Assembly (NCBI GenBank): GCA_905198835.1
Contig: CAJKDY010000013.1
Span: forward strand, 19,614 to 83,613
Length of the DNA stretch: 64,000 nt
Source: an uncultured Eubacteriales bacterium
GTDB taxonomy: Bacteria > Bacillota > Clostridia > Oscillospirales > Oscillospiraceae
Direction: 5' to 3'
The translations under genes were made by a program, and so were the position numbers. Shown one piece after another: positions 49,984 through 57,629 of the stretch. Positions within the stretch are counted from its first letter, which is position 1; every line of letters starts with the position of its first letter. The notes beneath the pieces are model-generated. The model was not told where the DNA came from, did not search any database, and saw only the letters and a program-made list of their open reading frames with translations.

Positions 49984-51069
49984 ATGAAAACCAATGTGAA
50001 AAAGCTGTTGAGCCTTGCTCTGGCGCTGAGCCTGGTCCTGGCTGTATGTCTCACCGGCTGCGGACCCAAGGAAAGCGAACCCGCCCCCAGCGTGGAGCCT
50101 TCGCCTTCGGTAGAGCCCACCCCCAGCGCCGAGCCCACCGCGGAGCGCGCGGCAGTGAACCTGGCCGTCCTGTCCGGCCCCACTGGCGTGGGCGCGGCCA
50201 AGCTCATGGCCGACAACCTGAACGACGCCACGGGCAACGCCTACACCGTCACCCTGTGCACCGATAATCAGCAGGTGATGGCAGGGCTGACCAACGGCGA
50301 GTTTGACATTGCTGCCGTGGCCACCAACGTGGCCGCCAACCTCTATCATAAGTCCAATGGTGCCATCCAGATGGCCGCCATCAACACCCTGGGCGTGCTC
50401 TACATTCTGGGTCCGGCGGACCAGCCCATCACCTCCCTTTCTGAGCTGAAGGGCAAGACCCTCTACGCCACCGGCCAGGGCGCGAATCCTGAGTATGTGC
50501 TGAACTATCTGCTGGACCAGAGCGGCGTGGCCGGGGATGTGAACATCGTCTGGCAGGCTCCCGAGGAGGTCACCGCCACCATGCTCCAGGGCGAGGGCCA
50601 ATACTGCATGCTCCCCGTCCCCGCCGCCACGGCGCTGGAGGCCAAGAGCGAAGGGAAACTTACCGCCCAGATCAGCCTTTCCGACGCCTGGAACGCGCTG
50701 GAAAACGGCTCCAAGCTCACCATGGGCTGCATGGTGGTCCGCACTGCGTTTGCCCAGGAACATCCCGAGACGGTGCGTGAGTTCCTGCGGGAGTATGCGG
50801 CCTCCATCGAGTATATGTCTGAGCCGGGGAACCTGGCCGACGAGACCGAGATGAACCCGGCCCAGTTGGTAGCTGACTTCGGCATCGCCCCCTCCGCCGC
50901 CATTGCGAGGAAGGCCATTCCCCAGTGCAATCTGGTCTATCTGGACGGCGTGGATATGCGCTCGGCCATCCAGGGCTACTATGAGGTGCTCTACGCCGCC
51001 GACCCCGCCGCCATCGGCGGCGCTATCCCCGACGACGCGTTCTATCTGATGCCTGACCAGGCCGACTGA
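49984..51069 (+). CDS. ABC transporter substrate-binding lipoprotein (NMT1/SsuA-like)
   Basis: 361 residues. Signal with lipobox VCLTGC; Cys26 would be lipid-anchored. A Pro/Ser/Glu linker (residues about 30-56) precedes the binding domain (LAVLSGPTGVGAAKLMADNL, then FDIAAVATNVAANLYH). This is the two-lobe fold of nitrate/sulfonate/thiamine-precursor type binding proteins, which pair with the permease and ATPase encoded next. The substrate is not decided: no enzyme genes or riboswitch that would tell are seen. Confidence 0.88.
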   Translation: MKTNVKKLLSLALALSLVLAVCLTGCGPKESEPAPSVEPSPSVEPTPSAEPTAERAAVNLAVLSGPTGVGAAKLMADNLNDATGNAYTVTLCTDNQQVMAGLTNGEFDIAAVATNVAANLYHKSNGAIQMAAINTLGVLYILGPADQPITSLSELKGKTLYATGQGANPEYVLNYLLDQSGVAGDVNIVWQAPEEVTATMLQGEGQYCMLPVPAATALEAKSEGKLTAQISLSDAWNALENGSKLTMGCMVVRTAFAQEHPETVREFLREYAASIEYMSEPGNLADETEMNPAQLVADFGIAPSAAIARKAIPQCNLVYLDGVDMRSAIQGYYEVLYAADPAAIGGAIPDDAFYLMPDQAD

Positions 51070-51077
51070 GCCAGGGT

Positions 51078-51845
51078 ATGAGAGAGCCCGCCGGGAAAAG
51101 AATATGGAAGCTCCTGCTGCCCCTGTGTCTGTGGCTGGGGGTCTGGCAGTTTTTGGCCTGGCGGGTGGGGCAGTCGCTGCTGCTGCCGGGACCCTGGGAG
51201 GTGCTGACGCGCCTTTTTGAGCTGGCCGGGACGGGGCCGTTCTGGACTACGTGCCTGACAAGTCTGGGACGGGTCTTCCTGGGCGGCGCGCTGGGCGCGC
51301 TGCTTGGCATGGCCGTGGCGGCCCTTTCGGTGTGGAAGGCCCCTATTGGCTGGGCACTGACGCCGCTGATGAAGATCGTCCGGGCCACGCCGGTGGCCTC
51401 CTTTATCCTACTCATTTGGCTGTGGTGCAGCTCGGGCTGGGTGCCGGTGGTCATCGCCGCGCTGATGTCGGCCCCGGTGGTGTGGAGCGCTACGGCCCAG
51501 GGCATCGAGAGCGTGGACCCCAAGCTTCTGGAGCTTGGGCGGGCCTATCGCTTTGACGGGTGGAAGCTGGTCCGGCTCGTTTACATTCCCAGCGCCAGAA
51601 GCGCCGTGGCCGCAGGCTGCCGCACGGCCATGGGCCTTGCCTGGAAGGCCGGTGTGGCCGCCGAGGCGCTGAGCCGTCCCCGGCTGGCCCTGGGCACCCA
51701 GGTCTACAATTCTAAAGTCTATCTGGAGACCGCCGACCTCTTTGCCTGGACGGCGGCGGTGGTGATCTTGTCGTTTTTGCTGGAGCGGGGTATCTGGGCG
51801 CTGTGGCGGCTTTGGGAGAGGAGGGGCGAGCATGGAGGTGCGTGA
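51078..51845 (+). CDS. ABC transporter permease (SsuC/TauC/ThiX-like)
   Basis: 255 residues, 8 bases after the binding protein gene. Six-helix binding-protein-dependent permease. The EAA-like cytoplasmic loop reads around ATAQGIESVDPKLLELGRAY, between helices such as FLGGALGALLGMAVAALSV and VVIAALMSAPVVWSA. It overlaps the ATPase gene by 14 bases. Confidence 0.9.
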   Translation: MREPAGKRIWKLLLPLCLWLGVWQFLAWRVGQSLLLPGPWEVLTRLFELAGTGPFWTTCLTSLGRVFLGGALGALLGMAVAALSVWKAPIGWALTPLMKIVRATPVASFILLIWLWCSSGWVPVVIAALMSAPVVWSATAQGIESVDPKLLELGRAYRFDGWKLVRLVYIPSARSAVAAGCRTAMGLAWKAGVAAEALSRPRLALGTQVYNSKVYLETADLFAWTAAVVILSFLLERGIWALWRLWERRGEHGGA

Positions 51846-52365
51846 CCTCACCGTCCGCTTTGGGGACAAACTCGTCTTCGACCACGCGGACTTCACCTTC
51901 CCAGACCAGGGCCTGACCCTGCTTGCCGGGCCGTCGGGAGTGGGCAAGACCACCCTTTTAAAGGCCCTGTTTGACCGCTATCCCACGGACAGCGCGTTTT
52001 TATTTCAAGAGGACCGCCTCTTTCCCTGGCGGACGGTGGAGCAGCATCTTCTGGACGTGATGCCCACCCCGGACCGGGCTCTGGCGGCGGAGCTTTTGGA
52101 CTTTGTGGAGCTGACGGGGGAGGAGCGGTCCTATCCCGCCCAGCTCTCCGGTGGCATGGCCCGCCGGCTGGCCCTGGGGAGATGCCTGGCCCTGCCCAGC
52201 GCCCGGCTACTGCTGGACGAGCCGTTTGCGGGAGTGGACCCCGCCCGGCAGGCGAGGATATTGGAACGGCTCAAGGCCCTCCAAAAGCCCATGGTCATGA
52301 CCGGCCACCAAGAATCCCTCCGGGCCTGGGCCGACCAGGTGATTGACCTTTCGCCCAGGGCGTGA
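51832..52365 (+). CDS. ABC transporter ATP-binding protein, unusually short
   Basis: 177 residues, well below the usual 240-260 of nitrate/sulfonate-type ATPases. All key motifs are present: Walker A GPSGVGKTTLL (about 36-46), Q-loop FLFQEDRLFPWR, signature LSGGMARRLALGRCL, Walker B RLLLDEPFAGVD and H-loop MTGHQESL. What is missing is mainly the usual insert in the helical region and the C-terminal tail. It should be catalytically competent. Last gene of the importer operon. Confidence 0.88.
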   Translation: MEVRDLTVRFGDKLVFDHADFTFPDQGLTLLAGPSGVGKTTLLKALFDRYPTDSAFLFQEDRLFPWRTVEQHLLDVMPTPDRALAAELLDFVELTGEERSYPAQLSGGMARRLALGRCLALPSARLLLDEPFAGVDPARQARILERLKALQKPMVMTGHQESLRAWADQVIDLSPRA

Positions 52366-52371
52366 TATACT
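52343..52371 (+). promoter_or_regulatory. Promoter of the LRR protein gene
   Basis: TTGACC (52343-52348) and TATACT (52366-52371) spaced by 17 bases. The -35 lies inside the end of the ATPase gene. Confidence 0.7.
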
Positions 52372-52376
52372 GAGCC

Positions 52377-52416
52377 AAACGGCGCGCGCCGTTTTCTTTC
52401 CATCGTAGATGGAAAG
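52377..52416 (+). terminator. Terminator of the ABC operon plus a second leader hairpin
   Basis: AAACGGCGCGCGCCGTTTTC (52377-52396) is a palindrome followed by T's. CTTTCCATC-GTA-GATGGAAAG (52396-52416) forms a second hairpin. Both lie downstream of the LRR promoter, so they could also be a leader structure of the LRR transcript. Confidence 0.6.
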
Positions 52417-52440
52417 AAGCTGTTTTATAGGAGAGGGACC

Positions 52441-53550
52441 ATGAGGAAGAGATTTCTGGCCGTGGCGCTGGCGGCGGTGATGGCCGTGGCCCTGCTGCCC
52501 GCGGCCGCTTTGGCCGCCGACGGCGATTTTATCCTTAACGGTGACGTGCTGGAGAAATATAAGGGTCCAGGCGGCGACGTGGTCATCCCCCAGGGGGTGA
52601 CCAGCATTGGGGAAAACGCGTTCAACAGTCGCGAAGACATCACCAGCGTGACCATCCCCGAGGGGGTGACCACCATTAGGAAATATGCGTTCTACTACTG
52701 CGCCGGCCTGACCAGCGTGACCATCCCTGAAGGGGTGACCACCATTGAGGAGGGAGCGTTCCAAGGCTGCGCAAACCTGACCAGCGTCACCATTCCCAAC
52801 AGCGTGACCACCATTGGAGGGAACGCGTTCGCTAACTGCGAGAGCCTCGCCAGCGTGACCATCCCCGAAGGGGTGACCAACATCGAGACGGATACCTTTG
52901 CTGACTGTACGGCCCTGACCAGCGTGACCATCCCCCAGAGCGTGACCACCATTGGGGAGACAGCGTTCGCGGGCTGTACCGGCCTGACCAGCGTGACCAT
53001 CCCCGAAGGGGTGACCACCATTGGAGTGGGCGCGTTCGGTAGCTGCACGGGTCTGACGGCTGTGACCATCCCCCAGAGCGTGACCACCATTGAGGAGGGG
53101 GCGTTCCGAGGCTGCGCAAATCTGACCAGCGTTACCATCCCCAACAGCGTGACCGCCATTGGGGAAGACGCCTTTCCCAGCTACGGCAATTTGACGATCT
53201 ATTGCGACATGGGTTCCCCGGCGGAGCAATATTGCTTAGACCACGGCGATGTGGGCTATTTTTCCACCGGCGCCGGCCTGGACCGGGCGGGCAGGCGCGT
53301 GGGCAAGGATGACCAGGACGTGGCCTGGTCGGTCACCGGGGCGGGCCAGGTCACGGTGAACAAGGGCAATATGGCGGAGGACGGAGTCATTTTGGTGGGC
53401 TGCTACGACGACGACGGCCGGCTGGCCGAGCTGGTGTGGATGGATGCCGCCACCGCCCAGATCGACCCCGACACGCCCAAGGTCAAATTGTTCTGGCTGA
53501 ACAGGGCGCAAGTACCCCAGTCCCCCAGCGTGACGGTGTGGGGGAAGTGA
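52441..53550 (+). CDS. Secreted BspA-type leucine-rich-repeat protein
   Basis: 369 residues. Signal peptide (MRKRFLAVALAAVMAVALLP, cleavage near ALA-ADG). Residues about 40-245 hold nine LRR_5 repeats with a 23-residue period, consensus LTSVTIPxxVTTIxxxAFxxC, so a curved solenoid is expected. The C-terminal about 100 residues have a beta-rich domain ending PSVTVWGK and no LPXTG or SLH anchor. BspA-like proteins bind host or bacterial surface ligands; here that is inference. Strong RBS (GGAGAGGG). Confidence 0.9.
   Translation: MRKRFLAVALAAVMAVALLPAAALAADGDFILNGDVLEKYKGPGGDVVIPQGVTSIGENAFNSREDITSVTIPEGVTTIRKYAFYYCAGLTSVTIPEGVTTIEEGAFQGCANLTSVTIPNSVTTIGGNAFANCESLASVTIPEGVTNIETDTFADCTALTSVTIPQSVTTIGETAFAGCTGLTSVTIPEGVTTIGVGAFGSCTGLTAVTIPQSVTTIEEGAFRGCANLTSVTIPNSVTAIGEDAFPSYGNLTIYCDMGSPAEQYCLDHGDVGYFSTGAGLDRAGRRVGKDDQDVAWSVTGAGQVTVNKGNMAEDGVILVGCYDDDGRLAELVWMDAATAQIDPDTPKVKLFWLNRAQVPQSPSVTVWGK
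52569..53185 (+). repeat. 69-bp tandem repeats encoding LRR units
   Basis: About nine direct copies, each 69 bases (23 codons), with the core ACCAGCGTGACCATCCCC and GTGACCACCATTG repeated almost unchanged. High identity between copies suggests recent expansion or gene conversion within the gene. Confidence 0.85.
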
Positions 53551-53560
53551 GGTCTTAGGC

Positions 53561-53690
53561 TTCCCCCTGGCAGGGGGAAGCTGTCGCCGCAGGCGACTGA
53601 TGAGGGTGCCTTTCTAGGCTTGCAATGCCCCCTCATCCGTCACGGCTGCGCCGTGCCACCTTCCCCCCGCTAGGGGGAAGGCAATATAAA
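53561..53690. repeat. Palindromic intergenic element with inverted ends
   Basis: The left half has CTTCCCCCTGGCAGGGGGAAG and GTCGCCGCAGGCGAC hairpins; the right half has CACGGCTGCGCCGTG and CTTCCCCCCGCTAGGGGGAAG. The halves are inverted relative to each other around a CCCTCATC centre. About 130 bases, non-coding, between the LRR gene and the next minus-strand gene. Similar MITE-like repeats are known to be common in gut Clostridia. Confidence 0.75.
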
Positions 53691-53740
53691 GAGAAGGACG
53701 GCCCCGTGGGGCCGTCCTTTCTGTTGCGCTTTTGCGTTGT

Positions 53741-54103
53741 TCACTCTTCCGGCTCGCCGTCGTCGGCTTCGTCGTCGTCCAGGGGGACCTGGGCGGCCAT
53801 GGCCTCGATGTCGGCGTCGGTGATACCTTCGGCGTTTTTGATGTCGGCGATGCGCTCGTTGTTGTAAACGATGCGCTCCTTGCACTCGGCGATCTTGGCG
53901 CACAGCGCGGCGAACTCCGGCTCGGGGTCGGCGCCGTGGAGGGCCACATAGAGCTTGCCCAGCTCGATCTGGGCCTTGCGGATGCTGTCTTGCTCGGCGG
54001 CGTTGTTCACCTTCAGCTTGGCGATCTCCGTCAGGTCCTTGGCCTTGGCCACGCCGCACTGGGCCACCTCGGTGACCTTGGACATAATGGCGTCAAAATC
54101 CAT
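53741..54103 (-). CDS. Small coiled-coil protein, function unknown
   Basis: 120 residues from ATG 54103 with AGGAGG before it. It starts MDFDAIMSKVTEVAQCGVAK, has a long helical stretch (about 15-85) with AKDLTEIAKLKVNNAAEQD and CKERIVYNNERIADIKNAEG, and an acidic tail (DDDEADDGEPEE). No membrane segment. The pattern of charged helix plus acidic C-terminus is seen in unannotated Firmicute proteins next to signalling genes. No function is claimed. Confidence 0.7.
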   Translation of the reverse strand: MDFDAIMSKVTEVAQCGVAKAKDLTEIAKLKVNNAAEQDSIRKAQIELGKLYVALHGADPEPEFAALCAKIAECKERIVYNNERIADIKNAEGITDADIEAMAAQVPLDDDEADDGEPEE

Positions 54104-54223
54104 CACGCAAACCTCCTGTTTTCAAGTGAGTTCGCCGCTATGTATCCGGTAGCGGCGTATTATCTATTGTACTACAAACCGCCGGCGGTTACAAGGGGAT
54201 TTGGAAGAATTTTGCCGCCGGGG

Positions 54224-55660
54224 TCATTTTTCCCGCGCTGCCTCCGGCTTGGGAAAGGTGACCACAAAGCAGGTGCCCTGGGCGTCCTCCCGCCTGCGGC
54301 ACTCCACGGTGCCGCCGTGGCCCCGGACGGCGTCCCGGACGATGGAGAGCCCCAGACCCGTGCCGCCGGCGGCACGGGAGCGGGCCTTGTCCACCCGGTA
54401 GAAGCGGTCAAAGATCTTGCCGGTCTCCTCCTCGGGGATGCCTACGCCGGAGTCCTCCACCTTCAAAACGCAGCCCTCCTCCGTGGCGTCCAGGCTCACT
54501 GCCACCGTGCCCCCAGGGAGGTTATATTTTACCGCGTTCTCCATCAGATTGAATACGATCTGGTAAAGGTCGTCCTCCCCGCTGGGGGCCATGCAGTGGT
54601 CGGCCAGGTCCAGAGAGAGCTTCACCTCGCTCTGGTCGGCCAGGGGCTGGAGCATGTGTCCGGCCCGGCGGACCACCGCGGCCAGATCCGTGGGACCCAT
54701 GTCCAAGTCCTCCTCTCCCCGGGAGTCCATCCGCGTCAGGGTCAGGAGCTTTTCCGTGATGCGGGTGAGCCGCCCGGCCTCCTGGCGGATGTCACCGATA
54801 AATTCCCGGGCGATGTCCGGGTCCACATTATCCGACTGCAAAAGGGAGTCGGACAGCAGCTGGATGGAGGCCAGGGGTGTTTTCAGCTCATGGGATGCGT
54901 CGGACACAAAGCGCCGCCGGACCTCCTCGGTGGTCTGGAGCCGCCGGGTCAGCTCGTTGAATTCGTCGGCCAGCTGCCGCAGCTCGTCGTGGCCGGAGAC
55001 CTTGACCCGATGGGAGTATTCTCCCTGGCGCACCAGCCGGATGGCCTGGAGGAACTGGCCGATGCGCCGGGTGACGGCGTTGGAGAGGAAGAGGCTGACC
55101 GCCACGGCCAGAACCGACACGACGATGGAGATGGTGCCAAGGTTGCGCTGGATGTCCAGCAGCAGCGCTCCCTGCTCGGCGTCGTATTCAAAAAGGCACA
55201 CTCCGCCGATGACCCGCCCGGCGGTGGTCACCGGCGCGGCGGCCCGGCTTTGGAAGGCGCCGCCTCCAAACTCCGCGCGGAACACATCCTGGGACTGGCC
55301 CAGGGCCTGCGTCAGCTCCGGCCAGTCGCACTTCGAGCCCATGGACCCGGCGGACTGGTCGGTGTCGTAGACCACAACGCCGTCGGCGTCGGTGATCATC
55401 ACCTGGGTGAAGCTGTGCAAACTCAGCTGTTCCATGACCTGTCCCGCGCCCGCGGGGGTCACATCCTCCAGACCGCTGAGGCCGGAGGAGAGAAGGGAGA
55501 GCTGGGACTGGAGAGAGTCTCGCTTGCTGTTGAAGATCAACTCCTGGCTGAACAGCACCGGGTAGGTATTCATAAAAAGCAGCACGGCCGCGATGAGCAG
55601 TACATAGGTCACAGCGAACTTAAACCGAAGTCCCGGTCCCCGCTTTGCAGTTTTCCCCAT
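54224..55660 (-). CDS. Sensor histidine kinase with HAMP domain
   Basis: 478 residues. Two transmembrane helices (about 14-33 and 175-195) enclose an extracytoplasmic sensor domain of about 140 residues; HAMP follows (about 198-245). The phospho-acceptor is His257 in DASHELKTPLAS. ATPase boxes N (NLMENAVKYN), G1 (DSGVGIP) and G2 (GTGLGLSIV). Works with the OmpR-type regulator encoded upstream; gpsA lies between them. Signal unknown. Confidence 0.93.
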   Translation of the reverse strand: MGKTAKRGPGLRFKFAVTYVLLIAAVLLFMNTYPVLFSQELIFNSKRDSLQSQLSLLSSGLSGLEDVTPAGAGQVMEQLSLHSFTQVMITDADGVVVYDTDQSAGSMGSKCDWPELTQALGQSQDVFRAEFGGGAFQSRAAAPVTTAGRVIGGVCLFEYDAEQGALLLDIQRNLGTISIVVSVLAVAVSLFLSNAVTRRIGQFLQAIRLVRQGEYSHRVKVSGHDELRQLADEFNELTRRLQTTEEVRRRFVSDASHELKTPLASIQLLSDSLLQSDNVDPDIAREFIGDIRQEAGRLTRITEKLLTLTRMDSRGEEDLDMGPTDLAAVVRRAGHMLQPLADQSEVKLSLDLADHCMAPSGEDDLYQIVFNLMENAVKYNLPGGTVAVSLDATEEGCVLKVEDSGVGIPEEETGKIFDRFYRVDKARSRAAGGTGLGLSIVRDAVRGHGGTVECRRREDAQGTCFVVTFPKPEAAREK

Positions 55661-55706
55661 GCTGTCTCACCTCTTTTGTGTGGCAAACAAGGCGGCCTTG
55701 GCCGTT

Positions 55707-56708
55707 TTAGGCCCAGACCTCCTCGGTCTCGGTGGTCCGCTCCCGGGTCATCAGCTCCATGGCGGCCTTCTTGGGGTCCTTGCCCCGGTAGAGGACCCGC
55801 CAGACCGCCTCGGAGATGGGCATTTCCACGCCATACTTTTCCGCCATGGTCTTAGCCGCGGCGGCGGCGTAGTAGCCCTCTACCACCATGCCCACTTCAT
55901 GCACCGCCTCCCGGGGCAGTTTGCCCTGGCCGATGAGGATGCCGCAGCGGCGGTTCCGGGAGTGCATGGACGTGCAGGTGACAACCAGGTCGCCCGCGCC
56001 GGTGAGCCCGGCAAAGGTCTCCCGCCGGCCGCCCATGGCGTGGCCCAGCCGGGCCATCTCCGCGAGGCCACGGGTCATCAGCGCCGCCTTGGTGTTGTCG
56101 CCGTAACCAAGCCCGTCACAGATGCCGGCGCATAGGGCGATGACGTTTTTCAGCGCCGCACCCAGCTGTACGCCCAGAATATCGTCGGTGATATACACCC
56201 GGAAATGCTCGTTCATAAAGAGGTCCTGGACCAGCTCGGCCACCTGGCGGTCCTTGGACGCGGCCACCACGGAGGTGGGCATTTTCCGGGCTACCTCCTC
56301 CGCGTGAGACGGTCCGGACAGAGCGGCCAGGGGGAAGCGTTCTCCTGTGACCTGCTCGATGATCTGGGTCAGGGTCAGGCAGGTGCTCTCCTCGATGCCC
56401 TTGGACACCGACACGATCACCGTGCCCTCGTCCGCTGTCTGGGCCAGCTTAGCCGCCGTGGTCCGCACGGCGAAGGAGGGAGTGGCCATTACCACCACGC
56501 CGCAGCCCTTGACGCAGTCCATATCGGAGGTGAGAGCCAGCCCCTCAGGCAGCGGTACGCCGGGCAGCACAGGGTTTTCCCGGCTTTGGCGGAGTTTGGC
56601 GCTCTCCTCCTCCAGATAGGACCACAGCGTGACGTCGTGGCCGTTTTCCAGCAGCAGCAGGGAAAGGGCCGTGCCCCAGCCGCCCGAGCCTAAAACCGCG
56701 ATCTTCAT
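55707..56708 (-). CDS. gpsA: NAD(P)H-dependent glycerol-3-phosphate dehydrogenase
   Basis: 333 residues from ATG 56708 after AAAGGAGG. Makes sn-glycerol-3-phosphate for phospholipids from dihydroxyacetone phosphate. Rossmann motif AVLGSGGWGTALS (about 4-16). Catalytic Lys in GLKN-type position reads QLGAALKNVIALCAGICDGL, and GLTGAGDLVVTCTSMHSRNR is the substrate motif. It sits between the response regulator and its kinase, in the same direction, with 92 bases to the regulator gene. Confidence 0.95.
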   Translation of the reverse strand: MKIAVLGSGGWGTALSLLLLENGHDVTLWSYLEEESAKLRQSRENPVLPGVPLPEGLALTSDMDCVKGCGVVVMATPSFAVRTTAAKLAQTADEGTVIVSVSKGIEESTCLTLTQIIEQVTGERFPLAALSGPSHAEEVARKMPTSVVAASKDRQVAELVQDLFMNEHFRVYITDDILGVQLGAALKNVIALCAGICDGLGYGDNTKAALMTRGLAEMARLGHAMGGRRETFAGLTGAGDLVVTCTSMHSRNRRCGILIGQGKLPREAVHEVGMVVEGYYAAAAAKTMAEKYGVEMPISEAVWRVLYRGKDPKKAAMELMTRERTTETEEVWA

Positions 56709-56800
56709 AACAGATTCCTCCTTTATACTTCGCGCAGCGCCGATCACGTTGGCGCTATGACTGTGCGTTGGTGTCTTGTAGACCGTAGCGGGTCTCCCAT

Positions 56801-57508
56801 TCAAGCATCGGCGCCGCGCAGGTAATACCCGACGCCCCATTTGGTCAAGATCAGCTCCGGGCTGGCCGGGTCCCGCTCCAGCTTCTCCCGAAGCCGGCGG
56901 ATGTGGACGTCCACCGTCCGGTCCTCTCCGGCGTATTCGTAGCCCCAGACCAGGTTCAAAAGACTCTCCCGGGAGTATACCTTGCCGGGGTTTCGCATCA
57001 AAAGCTCCATCAGGTCAAATTCTTTGGCGGTGAGCTCTACGCTGGCCTCGTCTTTCCAGGCCGCGCGGCCCTCGCTGTCGAGGCGCACATGGCCTCGGAC
57101 CAGCTGGCCCGTCGGGCCCCGGAGCTTGCTTTGAATGGCGCTACGGCGCAGTAGCGCCCGGACCCGGGCCTTCAGTTCCAGGATGTTGAAGGGCTTTGTG
57201 ATGTAGTCGTCGGCGCCGCACTCAAAGCCGGTGATCTTGTCGGCGTCCTCGCCCTTGGCGGTGAGCATGATGATGGGTACGGTGGAAAACTCCCGGATGG
57301 CAAGGCAGGCCGACAGGCCGTCCACCTTGGGCATCATCAGATCCAGGATAATGAGGTCGAAGTCCTGGCTCCTGGCCATAGACACCGCCGTCTCCCCGTC
57401 ATAGCCCACGCTGACCTCGTAGCCCTCGTTTTCCAGATTGAACTTGATGCCCTTGACCAACACCTGCTCGTCGTCTACCACTAAAATCTTCAAAAGGCGC
57501 CCCCTCAT
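56801..57508 (-). CDS. OmpR/PhoB-type response regulator
   Basis: 235 residues. Receiver domain with Asp12, Asp13 and phospho-acceptor Asp56 (LIILDLMMPKVDG), switch Thr (MLTAKG) and Lys (DYITKPF). The C-terminal winged helix carries ELTAKEFDLMELLMRNPGKV and EDRTVDVHIRRLREKL. Partner of the histidine kinase two genes downstream. Strong Shine-Dalgarno (AGGAGAAA) and overlapping promoter upstream. Confidence 0.95.
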   Translation of the reverse strand: MRGRLLKILVVDDEQVLVKGIKFNLENEGYEVSVGYDGETAVSMARSQDFDLIILDLMMPKVDGLSACLAIREFSTVPIIMLTAKGEDADKITGFECGADDYITKPFNILELKARVRALLRRSAIQSKLRGPTGQLVRGHVRLDSEGRAAWKDEASVELTAKEFDLMELLMRNPGKVYSRESLLNLVWGYEYAGEDRTVDVHIRRLREKLERDPASPELILTKWGVGYYLRGADA

Positions 57509-57522
57509 TTTCTCCTGAAATG

Positions 57523-57551
57523 TTGCGGATGATAAAAGAACATGCTATAAT
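57523..57551 (+). promoter_or_regulatory. Promoter of the D-Ala-D-Ala carboxypeptidase gene
   Basis: TTGCGG (57523-57528) and TATAAT (57546-57551) spaced 17 bases. The -10 overlaps the -10 of a minus-strand promoter. Confidence 0.6.
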
Positions 57552-57575
57552 ATCAGGTCAGACCTGCTCCGCCAA
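57547..57575 (-). promoter_or_regulatory. Promoter of the response-regulator operon
   Basis: Minus-strand TTGGCG (57570-57575) and TATTAT (57547-57552) spaced 17 bases. The hairpin GCTCCGCcaaaGCGGAGC (57566-57583) covers its -35 and may be an operator or local stem. Confidence 0.5.
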
Positions 57576-57629
57576 AGCGGAGCGGTCACCAATACACAGT
57601 CAGTATAACATATATATGGAGATTTTACC

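Noticed and set aside
52569..53185. Possible CRISPR array because of the regular 69-bp period
   Set aside because: Copies are coding, have no distinct spacers and translate to LRR units.
52207..53229. 340-codon frame with GDGHAGQ repeats on the minus strand
   Set aside because: The repeats are the complement of the 69-bp LRR repeats, not a real protein.
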